A DNA stretch of 64,000 nucleotides from Lineus longissimus (Eukaryota; Nemertea; Pilidiophora; Heteronemertea; Lineidae). Every line of letters starts with the position of its first letter. Position 1 is the first letter of the stretch. Both the position numbers and the translations under genes were made by a program. Below are positions 46,950-60,300 of this stretch, in pieces. The notes beneath the pieces were generated by a model, which was not told where the DNA came from, made no database searches, and worked only from the letters and a program-made list of their open reading frames with translations. Where the stretch lies: NCBI RefSeq assembly GCF_910592395.1, contig NC_088316.1, positions 12,340,001 to 12,404,000 of the forward strand. The letters are read 5' to 3'.

Positions 46950-49452
46950 GTAGTATCTTTTATTTCATTTTCTCCGATGCTTGTTTATTTAAAATGCCTT
47001 TTCGTAAAGATACGATACATTCGATGTTTTCCACCATCTTTTGTTTTGAAGCATCTGCGAAATCCAGGTATATGTAACGTTATATGGCAGTTACCCAAAG
47101 AAATTTTATTGGTTATGCTTTTGAACAAATACGATGTCTTTGTTACATCTCGGAACGCGTCTACTCTAAATTTGATGGACGATGCAAGCCGAGGTGCACA
47201 TACATGTAACCAACTATGGATTAATCTATACTTGATGAAGCTCATTTGCATAAGATTTTAAATTCTCAATTCTCCTGTTTCTCGCTGGGGTAGGGAACTC
47301 TTATGAGCTAGTAACACTGTGGCGGATCCATAGATTTGGTAAAGGAGGGGCGCAACCTCCTATAGAAAGAGGACAGAAGCTGCGCCCATGCGAACGAGGG
47401 GGCATGGGGGCACGTACCCAGAAAAATTTAACTGTCAAATACGAGTTTTTGGGCATCTGGAGCGCATTGCCTATACTGGACATATTTCTTTGCACCCTCA
47501 AAAATACCATTTAATGTTTTAGAATTTAGCAGAAGCAGTCCAAATCTGCTTACTTTTGTGACGAAGTACGAGAATGTTTGAAATACGACTTCGACTGGTC
47601 GCCAACGGCCAAAGCTATGAACACGAGGATGTCGGCAAATATTATTGATACTCACGCGTACGAGAGCGATAAACTATAATGAGTTATTCTAAAGAATGAA
47701 TATTTGACGCTATTTATTCGATGATGAATGGTGTTTCTCACTATTGGATATCGATGACAAGTTTTATCTTCTTGATACACACTAGCAATTCACTGCGCGG
47801 GACTAAGCGACTACGTTCCGTGCACATGGACGCAGTTTCCGGGAATTATAAAATGCTCCAAAATCAATCTAAACCATCAACTTCGAATTCTCCATACATG
47901 GGCCCCTCCGCTTACTCATTTGACTGCCAGAAGAAATTGTAGGTTGTTCAAAGCGTAATCTGTACCATATAGGGGACGTTGTGGCCGCGAAAAAGGAGGT
48001 GAAGTGGGTTTCAAAATGGGGCCTCGGAAATGCGTTGAATATTTGCAACTTTTGGCTTGGTTCGTGTGGATTATATCTAAGAGTGTCATTGAGGGTGTCA
48101 TAACTGAATATATTGGTGGTTTTAGGAAATTTTATGGAAAACGTCCTCTTTCAGGAGAGCACGCTGACTGGAGAGCTGCAACTGCTAATCAGGGCGCCAG
48201 ATGGCTCTGCTTTATGGGTAATTGCCTGTGCAGTATAGCGTGGTGACCCACGCGCAGCCCTCCTCATCGAACTAATAGCCTCATAAATGTTGAATTTTTG
48301 TGCCTCGTTCGCTCTTACTGAAGCAAATGTCATGATTCTTACAACCTTGTGTTTAATCGTTCTAGTGGGAAGAACTTGTTCAAGATGAAAAAAATAAACG
48401 TTCCAGGTTTCTTTAAAGTCCGAACTACCTCAAAATATTTACTTTGCCCGAATCGGACAGAGCGCCTAGTCGTAAAGGAGCCATTTGTAATACTGGCAAA
48501 CATCCCCAGTCCTTTTAGGCTAAATGGGCTATTGTTGCTTTGTGATTGACTACACTGTCATTCCCCATCCAACCAAAGGCCCACTCCAGACACAATATCA
48601 TTCAATTACAATGTATACCGACAATGCCTGGGAAATAATTAACCCCACACCTCCTGTGGAGTATACATTCTCGAAATATTAAAGGAGGACCGCTTCAAGA
48701 TAATGATGTGACGAAGTTCACAGCGCTCGTAGTGTATGGAGAGCAATTCTTGGATGAATCAGAAATTGTACGCAAATGTTCTACTGATTGTTCAAATTTT
48801 CGGACGCACATCTGTAGCACCCTCTAATTGGAAGGCTGTAATCTTCAGAAGTGCCGGCTCAGTATTACAATGTATTTGGCGACACACCTCCTTTAACTAC
48901 CTGTTTGTTATGATTCATAAAGTGCTGTGTGTTGTTCGGCGAAGACAAGTCACATTTCTTTTGATGGCCTAAATTCCAGAAATGAGCTAATACTCAGGTC
49001 TGCTCAGAATATCAACCAAGCTTGGACACCACCGCCCGTATGCATAAAGCATCTTAAGTGTGAACATTTCCTTATGTTTAAGTATTTTACTTAAGTTTTG
49101 ATCTTAAGAGGCTCCTTATCTAAAGTGATATGCATGAAACATCTTAACCTGGGAAATACTTAAGTATTTTCCTTAAATCCTACCCTTCCGTAAGGTACCA
49201 TTTGAGCTACCTTAAGTAGACACCTAGCAAAGTATTTTCAAAGCTTTTCCTCGTGATCGACCAAGTTGGTAGGGTCCAATTCGGTTGCCTGGAGCAATTT
49301 TTTTGAGAAAAGCCATGCTCCTGGCTGTATTGGCCTGTGCAGATTCAACGCACGGTAGGGATACTACTAGGCCTATTTTTGTATTGATGACCTCTCCGGA
49401 CATCATTATGCAAGCACCCTGCCTAAATTTACCCAACGTTGATTTGTGACAG
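46950..49452. other. Putative intron, no other gene seen
   Basis: If the exons at 46808 and 50176 belong together this is their intron. The block 49046-49215 has several aacttaag/cttaagt palindromic steps. Open frames (48004-48246, 48736-48972) show no coding signature. Confidence 0.35.
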
Positions 49453-50040
49453 CAATTTCTACTGGCTGGGAGCTATTGCATAAAAGTTATCATCATGAAA
49501 CTGATCACGTTTGGAGGAATCCGGGTAAATTAGACAAAAGTAAATTAGACAGCGATATTTTAGACAAAGTAAATTAGACAATGGTCATTTTAGACAATTG
49601 TCATTTTAGACAATGGTAAATTAGACAATCTAGACAATTTCTACTGGCTGGGAACTATTGCATAAAAGTTATCATCGTGAAACTGACCACGTTTGGAGGA
49701 ATCCGGGTAAATTAAACAAAAGTAAATTAGACAGCGATATTTTAGACAAAGTAAATTAGACAATGGTCATTTTAGACAATGGTCATTTCAGACAATGGTC
49801 GTTTTAGACAATGGTAAATTAGACAATGGTAAATTAGACAATGGTAATCTAGACAATGGTCATTTTAGACAATGGTCATTTCAGACAATGGTCGTTTTAG
49901 ACAATGGTAAATTAGACAATGGTAATCTAGACAATGGTCATTTTAGACAATGGTCATTTCAGACAATGGTCGTTTTAGACAATGGTAAATTAGACAATGG
50001 TAATCTAGACAATGGTCATTTTAGACAATGGTCATTTTAG
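49453..50040 (+). repeat. Tandem array with 78-bp higher-order unit and 182-bp duplication
   Basis: The basic unit is tagacaatggt plus a 4-5 base spacer (15-16 bp). Five of them with spacers catt(t), cattt-c, cgttt, aaat and aatc form a 78-bp unit that repeats at 49861, 49939 and 50017. Upstream, a block starting caatttctactggctggg is present at 49453 and again at 49635 (182-bp offset), including the flank attgcataaaagttatcatc. The open frame over the array (repeated Asp-Asn-Gly) is a product of the periodicity. Confidence 0.93.
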
Positions 50041-50175
50041 AAAAGTATTGCTCGTTCACGGGCGCTTTACATAGTTACATAGGCTTACAGAAGGCAGTAG
50101 TTGAAATGATGCAATGACCTGTAGAGTGTAGGCCTTTGCATTGGTATTACAGGCGTAACTCCTTCTTGTTATCAG

Positions 50176-50363
50176 TTGTAATACTTGGATTACTTATTCA
50201 CAAGCAGCGAAAGTTGGTGCCATTCGTTGACCAGTTTGTGTTGGATCATTCACGTCCTTCTTCTCAGCCCGACGCCACGTATTTTATGATAGCACTGCAT
50301 GCCGTCTTCATTATAATCTCTTTAGCATTTACTGTTTTATTCTCATCATGTTTTTCCAAGACG
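50176..50363 (+). CDS. Probable internal exon with one or two membrane segments
   Basis: Acceptor cttgttatcag and donor AAGACG|GTAAGA frame a stretch reading VVILGLLIHKQRKLVPFVD, then QFVLDHSRPSSQPDATYF, a strong membrane segment (MIALHAVFIIISLAFTVLF) and SSCFSKT. An alternative acceptor at 50152 would lengthen it in the same frame. It enters with two bases and leaves in phase 0. I do not recognise the family. Downstream, the only nearby acceptor is that of the IP3R-like first exon (51222), which in this phase would add ELRSPAWEISSV and a stop. Confidence 0.45.
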
Positions 50364-50440
50364 GTAAGATATTCCTTATGCCTTTATATTAATCACACAC
50401 GTATCAGCATAAGTTCATGTTCGAAGGGACCAGTAAACCT

Positions 50441-50880
50441 GGGTATTCGAAAAAGCTGGATCGCTGGACTACTGGATTCACTGGATTGTGACTCATGGAC
50501 CACCACCGTCTGGATTGGGGATCGCTGCTGTTGCTGGCACCGCATGCTGTACTGTAGTCTAGCCTACCGTACATGTTGCAAAACTCGGCCTCATATGCGG
50601 CCATTATCACAACCGGCTAATCGAATACCCTGACACAAGTACAGAATCATTCACACAATAGCTTGAGCTTCATAGAAGCGACGGTAATAGCTCGGCGGTT
50701 TTTCTGGTGAAGAGTCTGCGACTGTGGGATCCATGTTGGCAGTGCCAGTGTGTGCACTTGAAGCACATGGTGGGAAACGTTAGGGATTTGAGAATTGTGC
50801 AATTTATCCAGGCGGTGGAGATCCAGGAGTCACAATCCAGTAAATCTAGCAGTCCAGTGATCCAGCCTTTTCGAATACCC
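50441..50880. mobile_element. TIR element with about 70-bp arms
   Basis: gggtattcgaaaaagctgga plus tcactggattgtgactc on the left are inverted at the right as gagtcacaatccagtaaatc plus ccttttcgaataccc. Total about 440 bp, no coding capacity. An internal cgaataccctgac near 50623 hints at an older internal end. Confidence 0.85.
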
Positions 50881-51221
50881 AATCAACCTAGCTGACACCC
50901 AACCGTAGTGGCACGCGAACAAATTACTCTTACGTGTGAAATACTCACTTCCTGGAAAGGGCGAATTCGGATGGCAGCATGTACACTCCTAAGGCAATGG
51001 CAAATAATCTTTAACACTGTGGCACTTTGAATCCCTACTAAACCACTGCGTAGCGGAAGAGTGTAGGCAACATGGTGTCCGAAATGTGATTTCAGCCTTT
51101 TTTTCGAGTTTTTTTACCAGCCGATGTCAGCAAGTTGAGTAGAGGTGCTGTATGTACTATCTGACAGTAGTCTTAAAGGTATTGCTGGTTTCTTATGAGG
51201 TGTCTCCTTCGTGTCTTTCAG

Positions 51222-51321
51222 GAACTGAGGTCACCAGCATGGGAGATTTCCTCTGTATAGGGGACTACATCTGCCTATACTGCGTCGGAACCGATGGATA
51301 CATCTTCAGTTATCAATCAAG
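51222..51321 (+). CDS. IP3R-like exon 1 (5' UTR end and residues 1-28)
   Basis: An acceptor (gtgtctttcag) 17 bp before the ATG at 51239 suggests an upstream non-coding exon. The coding part aligns with FLHIGDICSLY of canonical receptors. Donor TCAAG|GTATAA leaves two bases. Confidence 0.85.
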
Positions 51322-54300
51322 GTATAAGTGATAAGGCTGTATGCGTCATACCATAAAGAAATAGCGCCGTAAAGGTCACACTTGGTAGCGCGAGCGAGTA
51401 TCTTGCATGATCATATTGGCCCTTTGCCAGATTCGCTGGTACCACCTATGGTCGGGAAAACAAACCATCTATTAACAGATCTCCGTGGGAAAGACGCCAG
51501 ACAATGGCTAGAAAGGCATTGTCTGGTGTCATTAACCGCACAAAACTTATTGTAGAGATAGTTTGCCCGAACCTAGGTGGTACAGGCGTATCTGGCAAAG
51601 GGCCTATTGACGTATGGTTTTGATTTTAGTAGTGTCGATACAAAGTGAGACCTTTACGTAGGTATTTCTTTATGGTATGACGCATATTGTATAGCCTCAA
51701 CATTGAAACATGCCACATTGTTATCTCCCCATCAATACTTTCATTTAGAGAACTGATCAATCTTTGGTAATTCGGCATTGTCCATAAGCCTTAGAAGAGT
51801 GATTCATTGCATTCTATCAACGCGCTACCAACAACTATAACGCCCATCATCACCAAACCGGCACTATGAAAAATTAGGCCCATTCCCCAGCAGAAGAGTT
51901 GTCAAAAATCCTATCCAAAAATTGCTTTCTTTTTCAGCTGTGTGCACAATGGTTTGTACATATATCAGCAACAGGACAGAGAAACACCTGCACAGATTCC
52001 CAATCCTCACGGTAAGCCAATGGGCGAACGACTTTCTAAATATACACAACTGCACAGAGCTTCAGTTTTTCATGTCTTTTCTGCAAAACCGTACCGGTGT
52101 AACATCTGTGGTTGTTCCCCATGTTTCAGTGTTTCCAAACAATAGGCAGCTAGAGAGACCATGACTTTTCAATAGGGGGGATACACAGAAAAGCTCGTCA
52201 ATCTATTTTTGAGCGTTCCCAAACAATGAGGGGAAACACTCAAAAACAGAAACACTCAAAAACATTACACCGGTACCAAGAGGAACCTTTACGGTCTTAT
52301 TCATTTATGGTAGGCCCCCGATTACTAGCATAAGCCAGAAACGAGAACACTTATAGGGCGAGAGTGGTAGTGAATAGCCAAAATAAAGATGGATTGCCAT
52401 CATTTCTTCACACTAACCATTTATTTCTTTGATTTAATTTTTAGCGGTGACGTTTCAAGTGTGTATCCAAAACAGGTACAAATTGAACAAAAAATATCGG
52501 AAGATATACGCACGAGGTCAGCGAGATGACAATGACATCAGAACAAAAGCTCAGCTGCCATCTGCAAAGGTTGGTTGGAGACAGGTTTTGTCTTTTTTTC
52601 AAATGTGTGCGTCATCTCTGTTGACCAGTAGCAGAGACAATTCTATCTGCCTGTCCATCTTTTAGAGCCTGGGGTGGTAACATTAGCCGGCTGCGCACGC
52701 TGCAAAGCATTTTCCTCCGTATTTTATACTCTTTAGCGCGTAATCTACGTTCTAGTAGATCCTGTTTACTTTTGTGGCATTGTTCTGTGATAGAAACGGT
52801 TCAATAGAACCACACCGGATCTACAGAACGTAAATACGCTCTATTGGTTAGATTTAGAACGTAATTATACTGTGTGAAAGTCCCCAGTTTGTTTTTATGC
52901 GCAATGACAAGCTGCACATTTATTCAGAAATTTTAGAAAATTACCTTTTGAAATTATTGTTCTTGTGTTTCCTCAATAAAAGAGCGTTTTTTTCCAGATG
53001 TCGGCCGAGGCAGAGAACAACGACAACATCGCGGAACAGAAGCGACAGCACGGGAAGAGGGTGCGATACGGCGAGATAATACAGGTACGTAGCCAGAGAG
53101 AATTTTCCAGCCATCCTATCATCACTAATGTCTCTTGGAAAATTCTGTTTTGCAGAGCCGGTGTAACGGTGAATTTAGTTCCCCTGCAAAACAGTCCTAC
53201 CGTACTTTACTGTGATTGTATAGAGATTCAACAAGAACATGGACGTATCAGATTCATGGCGAGTGAGACCATGCCCTCGTGCAGGCTATGAAGCAACAGT
53301 ATATATATCAATTTTGTTGGCCAGACGCAAGAAGCTAACTTGAATCCTCTTAGTTGGGTCAATCACTTCAGAATACTCGTGAATAATTATCACAAATAAA
53401 CTCGAAAGATGCAGTGATTTCGTGTAAAATAAACTCAATGGGAATAATTATAGATGTTTCTTGCGCGGCACCGTAATTTCTGAGAAACCCCTTTGATGAC
53501 GTCATTATTGAGATTCCCCTATTGTAATCTACAGATACGCATTGGAGTCATCAACATAAATCACAACTTGATAAACAAAACGCAAACTATCTTTGGAACG
53601 AGTTTAGAATCCCCGATCACACCCCAAAAAAAGGTCATCGGTTGACTAACCAAGCACCACTGTTCAATGGATTTATAGTTGAATGCGATCAAACTACGTC
53701 ATTTCCGATCGGGGATTCTAAAGTTTAGCCCTATCTTTTAATGTCTGTTTAGACTACGATATCTTCTCAAAAGCTTTTAATTATTATTGATTACTTCAAT
53801 TTTGACATTATTGGTACGAAATTTTGTCTAAACACAGCGATTAAAGTACTTGAGAAGTCACGGCTGGGACGGAATCGGCGGGTACGAAACTCGGCACGCA
53901 GGACGTCCTGCAGCGTCCTACAGGACGGGGCCCATCTCAACAGATGCAGAAAATGAAATGAGGAATTTTAGGGACCATCTCAGTAGTGTGATCTGATTTT
54001 TCATGGTTGTTCATGAAGGAGTTGTGTACCGAAAAGGTTGTCTCCGGATTTGATTTTATATCAAAGGGAAGTTGTGTTGAAGGGATTAATGTTCAAAGGG
54101 GAGTTGCACGTGTACATGGGTTTGGGATATGAATGGGTGATTTATTGAGGGTTTGGTGTTGTGGAGTTGTGTTGAGGGATTTTATGTTTAAAGGGGAGTT
54201 ATGTTAGGTGTTTGGTACTTAAAGACTTAAAGGGGAGTTGTGTTTAGGGGTTTGGTATTAACTTAAGGTAGAATTCTGTCAGAGGGTTTGATGTTTTAAA

Positions 54301-57300
54301 GGGAAGTTATGTTGAGGGGTTTAATAAATAATAGAAGGGGGGGGGGTTATTTGAGGGGTTAGGTATTTAAATGGGGACTTTTGTTGAGGGGTTGGTGTTA
54401 AAAAGGGAGATGTGTAGAAGGGTTAGATATCAGGGTAGTTTTGTTGAGGGCTTTAATGTCTAACAGGACTTGTGTTGGATTTTGTTATTTCTAAAGGGAG
54501 CTCTGTTGATGATTTTGATGTTTAAAGGGCAGTTGTGTGAAGGGGTAAAGGGGAGTTTGTTTTGTTGAGGGTTTTGTAGGGATCCAAGGGGAGTTCACTA
54601 TAAAGACAGCTAATTGTATGTTACGGGAGCAGTGTCCCACTTGACTACTGAGATGGTCCCCAAAATGTCTCATCTCATTTTCTGCATCTGTTGAGACGGG
54701 CCCCCTCTTGCAGCACACTGCTTGTGAGATGAGAAAATAATGAGTGCCTGTCCTGCTCCTGGCCTGGGGCATGCCAGCGCATGGCATATGGATGGACATG
54801 ATCTGCAAATGAAATTATATGCTGCTCACCAGTTCAGTCTTCAGTCTTGACCCAAGAGGGGCCCATTGTGGAAGTTTTTTGAGTGGAGTAAAATGTGAGC
54901 AAGAGTTGGCTTTATAGTATGGACACATGTTTATGGTAGATGGGACATTGTGCCAAGTTTCTCTGATGTCCCCAAAACCCGAAAGGAAAATTAATGTCAT
55001 TCAGGTGTGTCCTGGATTCACTCTCATAACCCTGGTAAATTTCATATGCGTGGTATTCTTTTTAGATTCGAAGTCAGTTTCAAAGATTTTTTCAAATTAT
55101 AGGCCCCCCCTCCCTTTGAACCAGCCCCTGTTTTTGGTTGGCGAGAATCCTGCACTTCTCCTTTTGGCCTTGTGCAGCAGATGCTAACTCTGCGTCTTTG
55201 ATTTGGACTGATTAGAGCAGAAAAAAAATTCATTGAAAAATTAGGTTGTAATACAATGTAATTCGCATGTTTCATGTTAAGTACAGTAGAACCTCTCTTA
55301 TTGGACACCTCTCTATTAAGGACACAAGTTTTGGTGCCAAATTGGTTGTTTCCATTCAATTTGACATCTCTAATCAGAACACCTCTCTATTAAGGACAGC
55401 ACTTGTCAGTCCCAAGGGTGTCCTTAATAGAGAGGTTCTACTGTAAAACAAACTTTCTCTTCCTTTTAGCTTAAACATGTGTACACTGGTAAATATATCC
55501 ACGTCAGTACAACTCAGGGAAGTGTCCGGGACAAGAACAATATGCTGGTAAGTTTGACAGATGTGTAGTAAGTATAGGCCAAGATTAAAGGGTAACTCGT
55601 GTCAAATTTCACCATATATTATTTTAGCTGTTTTTGACAAATGACTACATGTATGTCACTTTCTCATAAATCGGTAAGGTTTTCGAATCGAAATGCACAT
55701 TTTCTAGAAATTGATGGTTTAATCCCACCCGGACGGCTCGCTTCGGTGCCATTTTCGTTGATGACGTCACAACATGAACATTTTTGCGGTCGCGGTGGTT
55801 TACATTCAGCGATTTTATAATAAATCTAATCAAAAATGGAAAATTTGAGCTTTACATTTGTGATCAACAATTAAAAACGGACGTATTCCCGCAAAGTTGT
55901 AAATCACATCATAGTATCACTTTAAAATGACAGTTGGATCTCCCTGCTTGTGCCCAATATCAATCAGTACAGTTGCCAAAAAACTTAGGGAAGTCTGTTT
56001 GACAGGCTTGGTGGACCCTAAATTATGCATGACCTTTTTTTATCAGTGGCCAGTGCATTTCTGATGGTTTCATCTGTCCTCATCTTGCAACTACAGTGGA
56101 ACCTCCCTTAGTGGACACCTCTCTATTAAGGACAACCTCTCTATTAAAGACACTAGTTTTGGTGCCAAATTGGTTGTTTCCATTCAATGTGACCTCTCTA
56201 ATCAGGACATCTCTCTATCAAGGACAGCACTTGTCAATTCCATGGGTGTCCTTAATAGAGAGGTTCTACTGTACAGTCATGTAAATTGTATCTCCGGGCC
56301 TCAAAAAAGGGTACAAAAGCTGAAATCTTGTCATTGTTCACAGATAATCAAAACTTTGTAGAAAAGAGTCACAAATGTCCTTTTATTTTCTCAATTTAAT
56401 GAAAAACCATGTCGCTTTCAGGTGTCCCTGCACGATTATAATGCCAAACACGCCCAGTTCCGCGTTCAGCCTCGATATAAGGTGAAGTCGGAAGGTGACA
56501 ATGTGAGTATGGGACTCGAATGCATCTTGATCTTGTGCATTGATATGTGGCACTGGCCGAATTCTTTGCTCCCTAAAATTTACAGCCAGTTCCATTAAGC
56601 CGATCTTGCAGATTTTGGATCCGAAAGCTACTGGAAATGGCGTGCAAAAATGTGTTTTTCCAACCAGGTGGTCATGTATAAGGATAAGTCACTTTGGTCA
56701 GCTTGTGGAACATTTCAGTGTTCACATCCCACAGAAATGTACAGTGAAACCTCCCTTAGCGGACACCTCTATCAAGGACACCCTCTCTATTAAGGACACT
56801 AGTATTGGTCCCAAATGGGTTGTTTCCTTTCAACTTGACCTCTCTAATCAGGACACCTCTCTATTAAGGACAGCACTTGTCAGTCCCGAGGGTGTCCATA
56901 ATAGAGAGGTTCCACTGTGCATTTGTTTGAGGTGTGCATCTCAGGATAAAGACACTATAACCCTCATTTCATTCTTCAGGTGCAAATATATGACCAGATC
57001 GTATTGGAGAGTGTGAAGTCTGTCGGCCAGTATTTCCATGCGAGTATGCCCTGGCAGATTGATTACGACACGTTCGGGTCTGAATTGAACCTCGGCATCG
57101 AGAGAACTGGTTTCACACTCATCAAAACCTGTAAGCCCATACTCGGGGACGAGGAATTTGTAAAGGTGAGAAAATGGATTTGACTGTATATGGCCATAAT
57201 CAATTACCCTTATCCACAAGCTCACCCTCAGGTGGAAACTCTTTGAAATACAGTGCTTCTGTAGTGCTGGCATCATTCCTGCTAGCCCAGGTTTGGGGAA

Positions 57301-60300
57301 TTCCCCTTGGCTTATTTGGTAGAGTGCAGGTCTTATACGCCAGAAGTCCCGGGTTCAATCCTCGTACACTTCCTGTGATAGAATTCTGCCATCTGCCTGT
57401 CCATGAGCTCTGCCTGTCCATGGGCAATAAGTCAACGCACTGTACTACTGGGTTAAGTGGCTTGGGATGGATTTCCCCTAGATACAGTCTTGTGTAACGA
57501 GATGCAAGCTCAAAAGAAATGTGTTTATAAGCATGCAGATGCACAGCTTCTGTAGTACATTTAAGCACCTCCTCTAGTGGGCACCTCTCTATTAAGGACA
57601 CCCTCTATATTAAGGACACTGTATGACATGTACATGTTAAGGTCTCAAATTGGTCATGTTCATTAAATTGACCTCTGTAATCAGGACACCTGTCAATTAA
57701 GGACAGAAAGGGTGTCCATAATAGAGAGGTTCTGCTCTATATGTAGGCTTGTTTCTTCCTAAAACTGTTTTTTGCATGTTCATTATAACTGGTCTCTCTT
57801 TTTACAGAACATCATTGTGGTAAGCTGGTCTATTGTATAAAAGCTTTTTAAATTAAAATTATTTTTGTGTTTTATTAATAAAGTTTGCCTTCACCATTTG
57901 TCTTATATTTCTTTGATTTAGTTTTATCACTGTGGACAAGCACGTCGCACGCATACCCTGCTATACAGACTGGAAGAACAGTCCAATATAAATACAGTAG
58001 AACCTCTCTTAGCTGACACCTCTCTATTAAGGACAACCTCTCTATTAAGAACACTAGCTTTGGTCTCAAATTGTTATGTTTCCATTCAATTTGACCTCTC
58101 TAATCAGGACACCTCTATATTAAGGACAGCACTTGTCAATTCCGAGGGTGTCCTTGATAGAGAGGTTCTACTGTACGTCCTTTGTTATTTAATTTTGGGT
58201 GAACGAGTGCACATTTTGATACCGGTGTATAGCTGATATGAAATATTGCCCAAGTTGTAATGAAATACCCTGTGCATCAAAGAATATGATCAATAGATTC
58301 TTTTCCTTTGGAATATAGCACGGTACGCTTGTACTCAGTGTTTATGTTATGCATTGTGTCTTTTCTTTCCCTGATTCCCACACTTTCCCGACCATGGTAC
58401 TTACCTTGCCAGACAAGTGTCTTTTCCGATTTAATGAAGATATTTACATGTAGTGTCAGTGCTTTTAATAGTACAGGTATGAAGTAGACATTGGGTGATA
58501 TGAATAAAGACTAGCAAATGCTTTTATCTAAAACTCCATGTACATTTACACTAGGCCTTTCTGTACACAATTGAAGAAAAAGCATTTGCTAGTCTTTATT
58601 CATATCACCCATTATGTCTTTCATATCACCCATTATGTCTTTTATCTACAATGATTGTATGGAAGTCAATGTACAATGTCGTACACCAGTATGTGATCAT
58701 CCCCACACACCATAATTGTGATCAGAGTATGTTTTGTTGAAGTGAGAAAAAAATAACACTACCCGAGTTTACCCACCATCCCCGTACTCGCAATCCCAAC
58801 TTTTCCCTTGAATCACATCCCACAATGCCAAAAAAGTTCAGATTGAAAAAAGAAATTTGTTGGAAGTTTGCTACAGCTTTACCAGCATAATTGACAGGGC
58901 CAATGCATGATTAAACACCTGCATGAGATTTATACTTCATACAAGAACTGCCTACCCAAAATAGCTACACATTTGGGGGAAATTTTGTCGGACCCTTCAT
59001 ACGCATTCTTTGGGCCATTTTACCCTTTGACTCCAGGAAAACTGTTCACCTAACACCTCCCTTAAGCCGAGGACACACTACCAACTATTGCTCACCAAGA
59101 TCAAAAACAGATGTAGGGTCACCTGGCAAGTCACTCTTGCTGGCCTCAACAACTGTGCGTTCACACCAATGTCAGGCCCAGACAATTTTAGCTACCTGCA
59201 TACCTGTCTGTGACGTCACTGGAGGGAAACATTTTGGAGGGAATTTTCAGATGAAAACAAACATGGCTTATGAGACCCCTGCTGTCATTGCTCCTGATTA
59301 ATCAGGTATATACCTGTAGTTTTATAGGCCCATGGACATTCTCAAAACAGCCAACCATCTTCAAAGTACGGGTTTACATGTCAAAAACATATAATCGGAA
59401 CTCCACCTTAAAATGTAGACCCAAATAGCTAAAAAAGCTAGTGCCTAGTAACATGAATTCATTTTTTCTTGGTGTAAAGGGCTTGAAAGAGTTAAAAATA
59501 AAACCTCTTGTTTACATTTTCCTTGCTTGAAACAGTTGGTGAACCGTTCACAAACGACAATTCTACCTGAAGTAGCTCCCCTGTGGTGGCAATCTTGGCG
59601 AAAATATAGAACTCCCCACCAACTCACCAAGACTGGGTGAGAGTATCTAATTTCATTGGCCAAGTGAATTGCCGGACCGTTCACATATGACAAGACATCT
59701 GCAGTCAATTAAATTAATCACCATTGGCCAATTTTTCTTGGTAGTGTGTCCTCGGCTTTAAACTTCTTATCAAATCTTCTAATTCTTCCTCCGGTCTTCC
59801 AGGGAGGATCAGTAATCCGTCTATATCACCGGGAGCTGGAAGCCTACCTGATCACGGAAGGTCTCTTTGGAGATGAAGTGCTACAAAATGGTAAGCAACA
59901 CAGACATTATGTCATAACACCAAGAGTAACACGCATCAGTTACTCGTATTCTGGGTTCTCCACTGCTTTTCTCAAGGTAGCTTGTACCCTGCAATGATAT
60001 CCAAGAAGTTTTGCCAGTGGGGCGGCCAGCAATTTAAGGTGGGTTGGCCCGATAGAAACCCTTTACAAATTCGACTCTAGCGCAAGGTAGGATGGTATAA
60101 AGCTACCAAGGAAGGGGGGTAAGCTGCCCTGACAAATGACCTTTTGGAGAACGACACTACCTACCATTGTCATTGGCAATGGCTAAAGCCTATCTAAGAT
60201 CTAGGTTTGGCTATATGTCGGTAATTGTGGTTGCTATGGGCAGACTTTCTTAGTGAGCAGTGCGTAGTTGCATCAGCGAAGTAGCACTGAAAACCTGATC

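Noticed and set aside
49795-50040. 81-codon Asp-Asn-Gly repeat frame
   Set aside because: Generated by the 15-16 bp tandem array; continues into non-repeat sequence with a stop at once.
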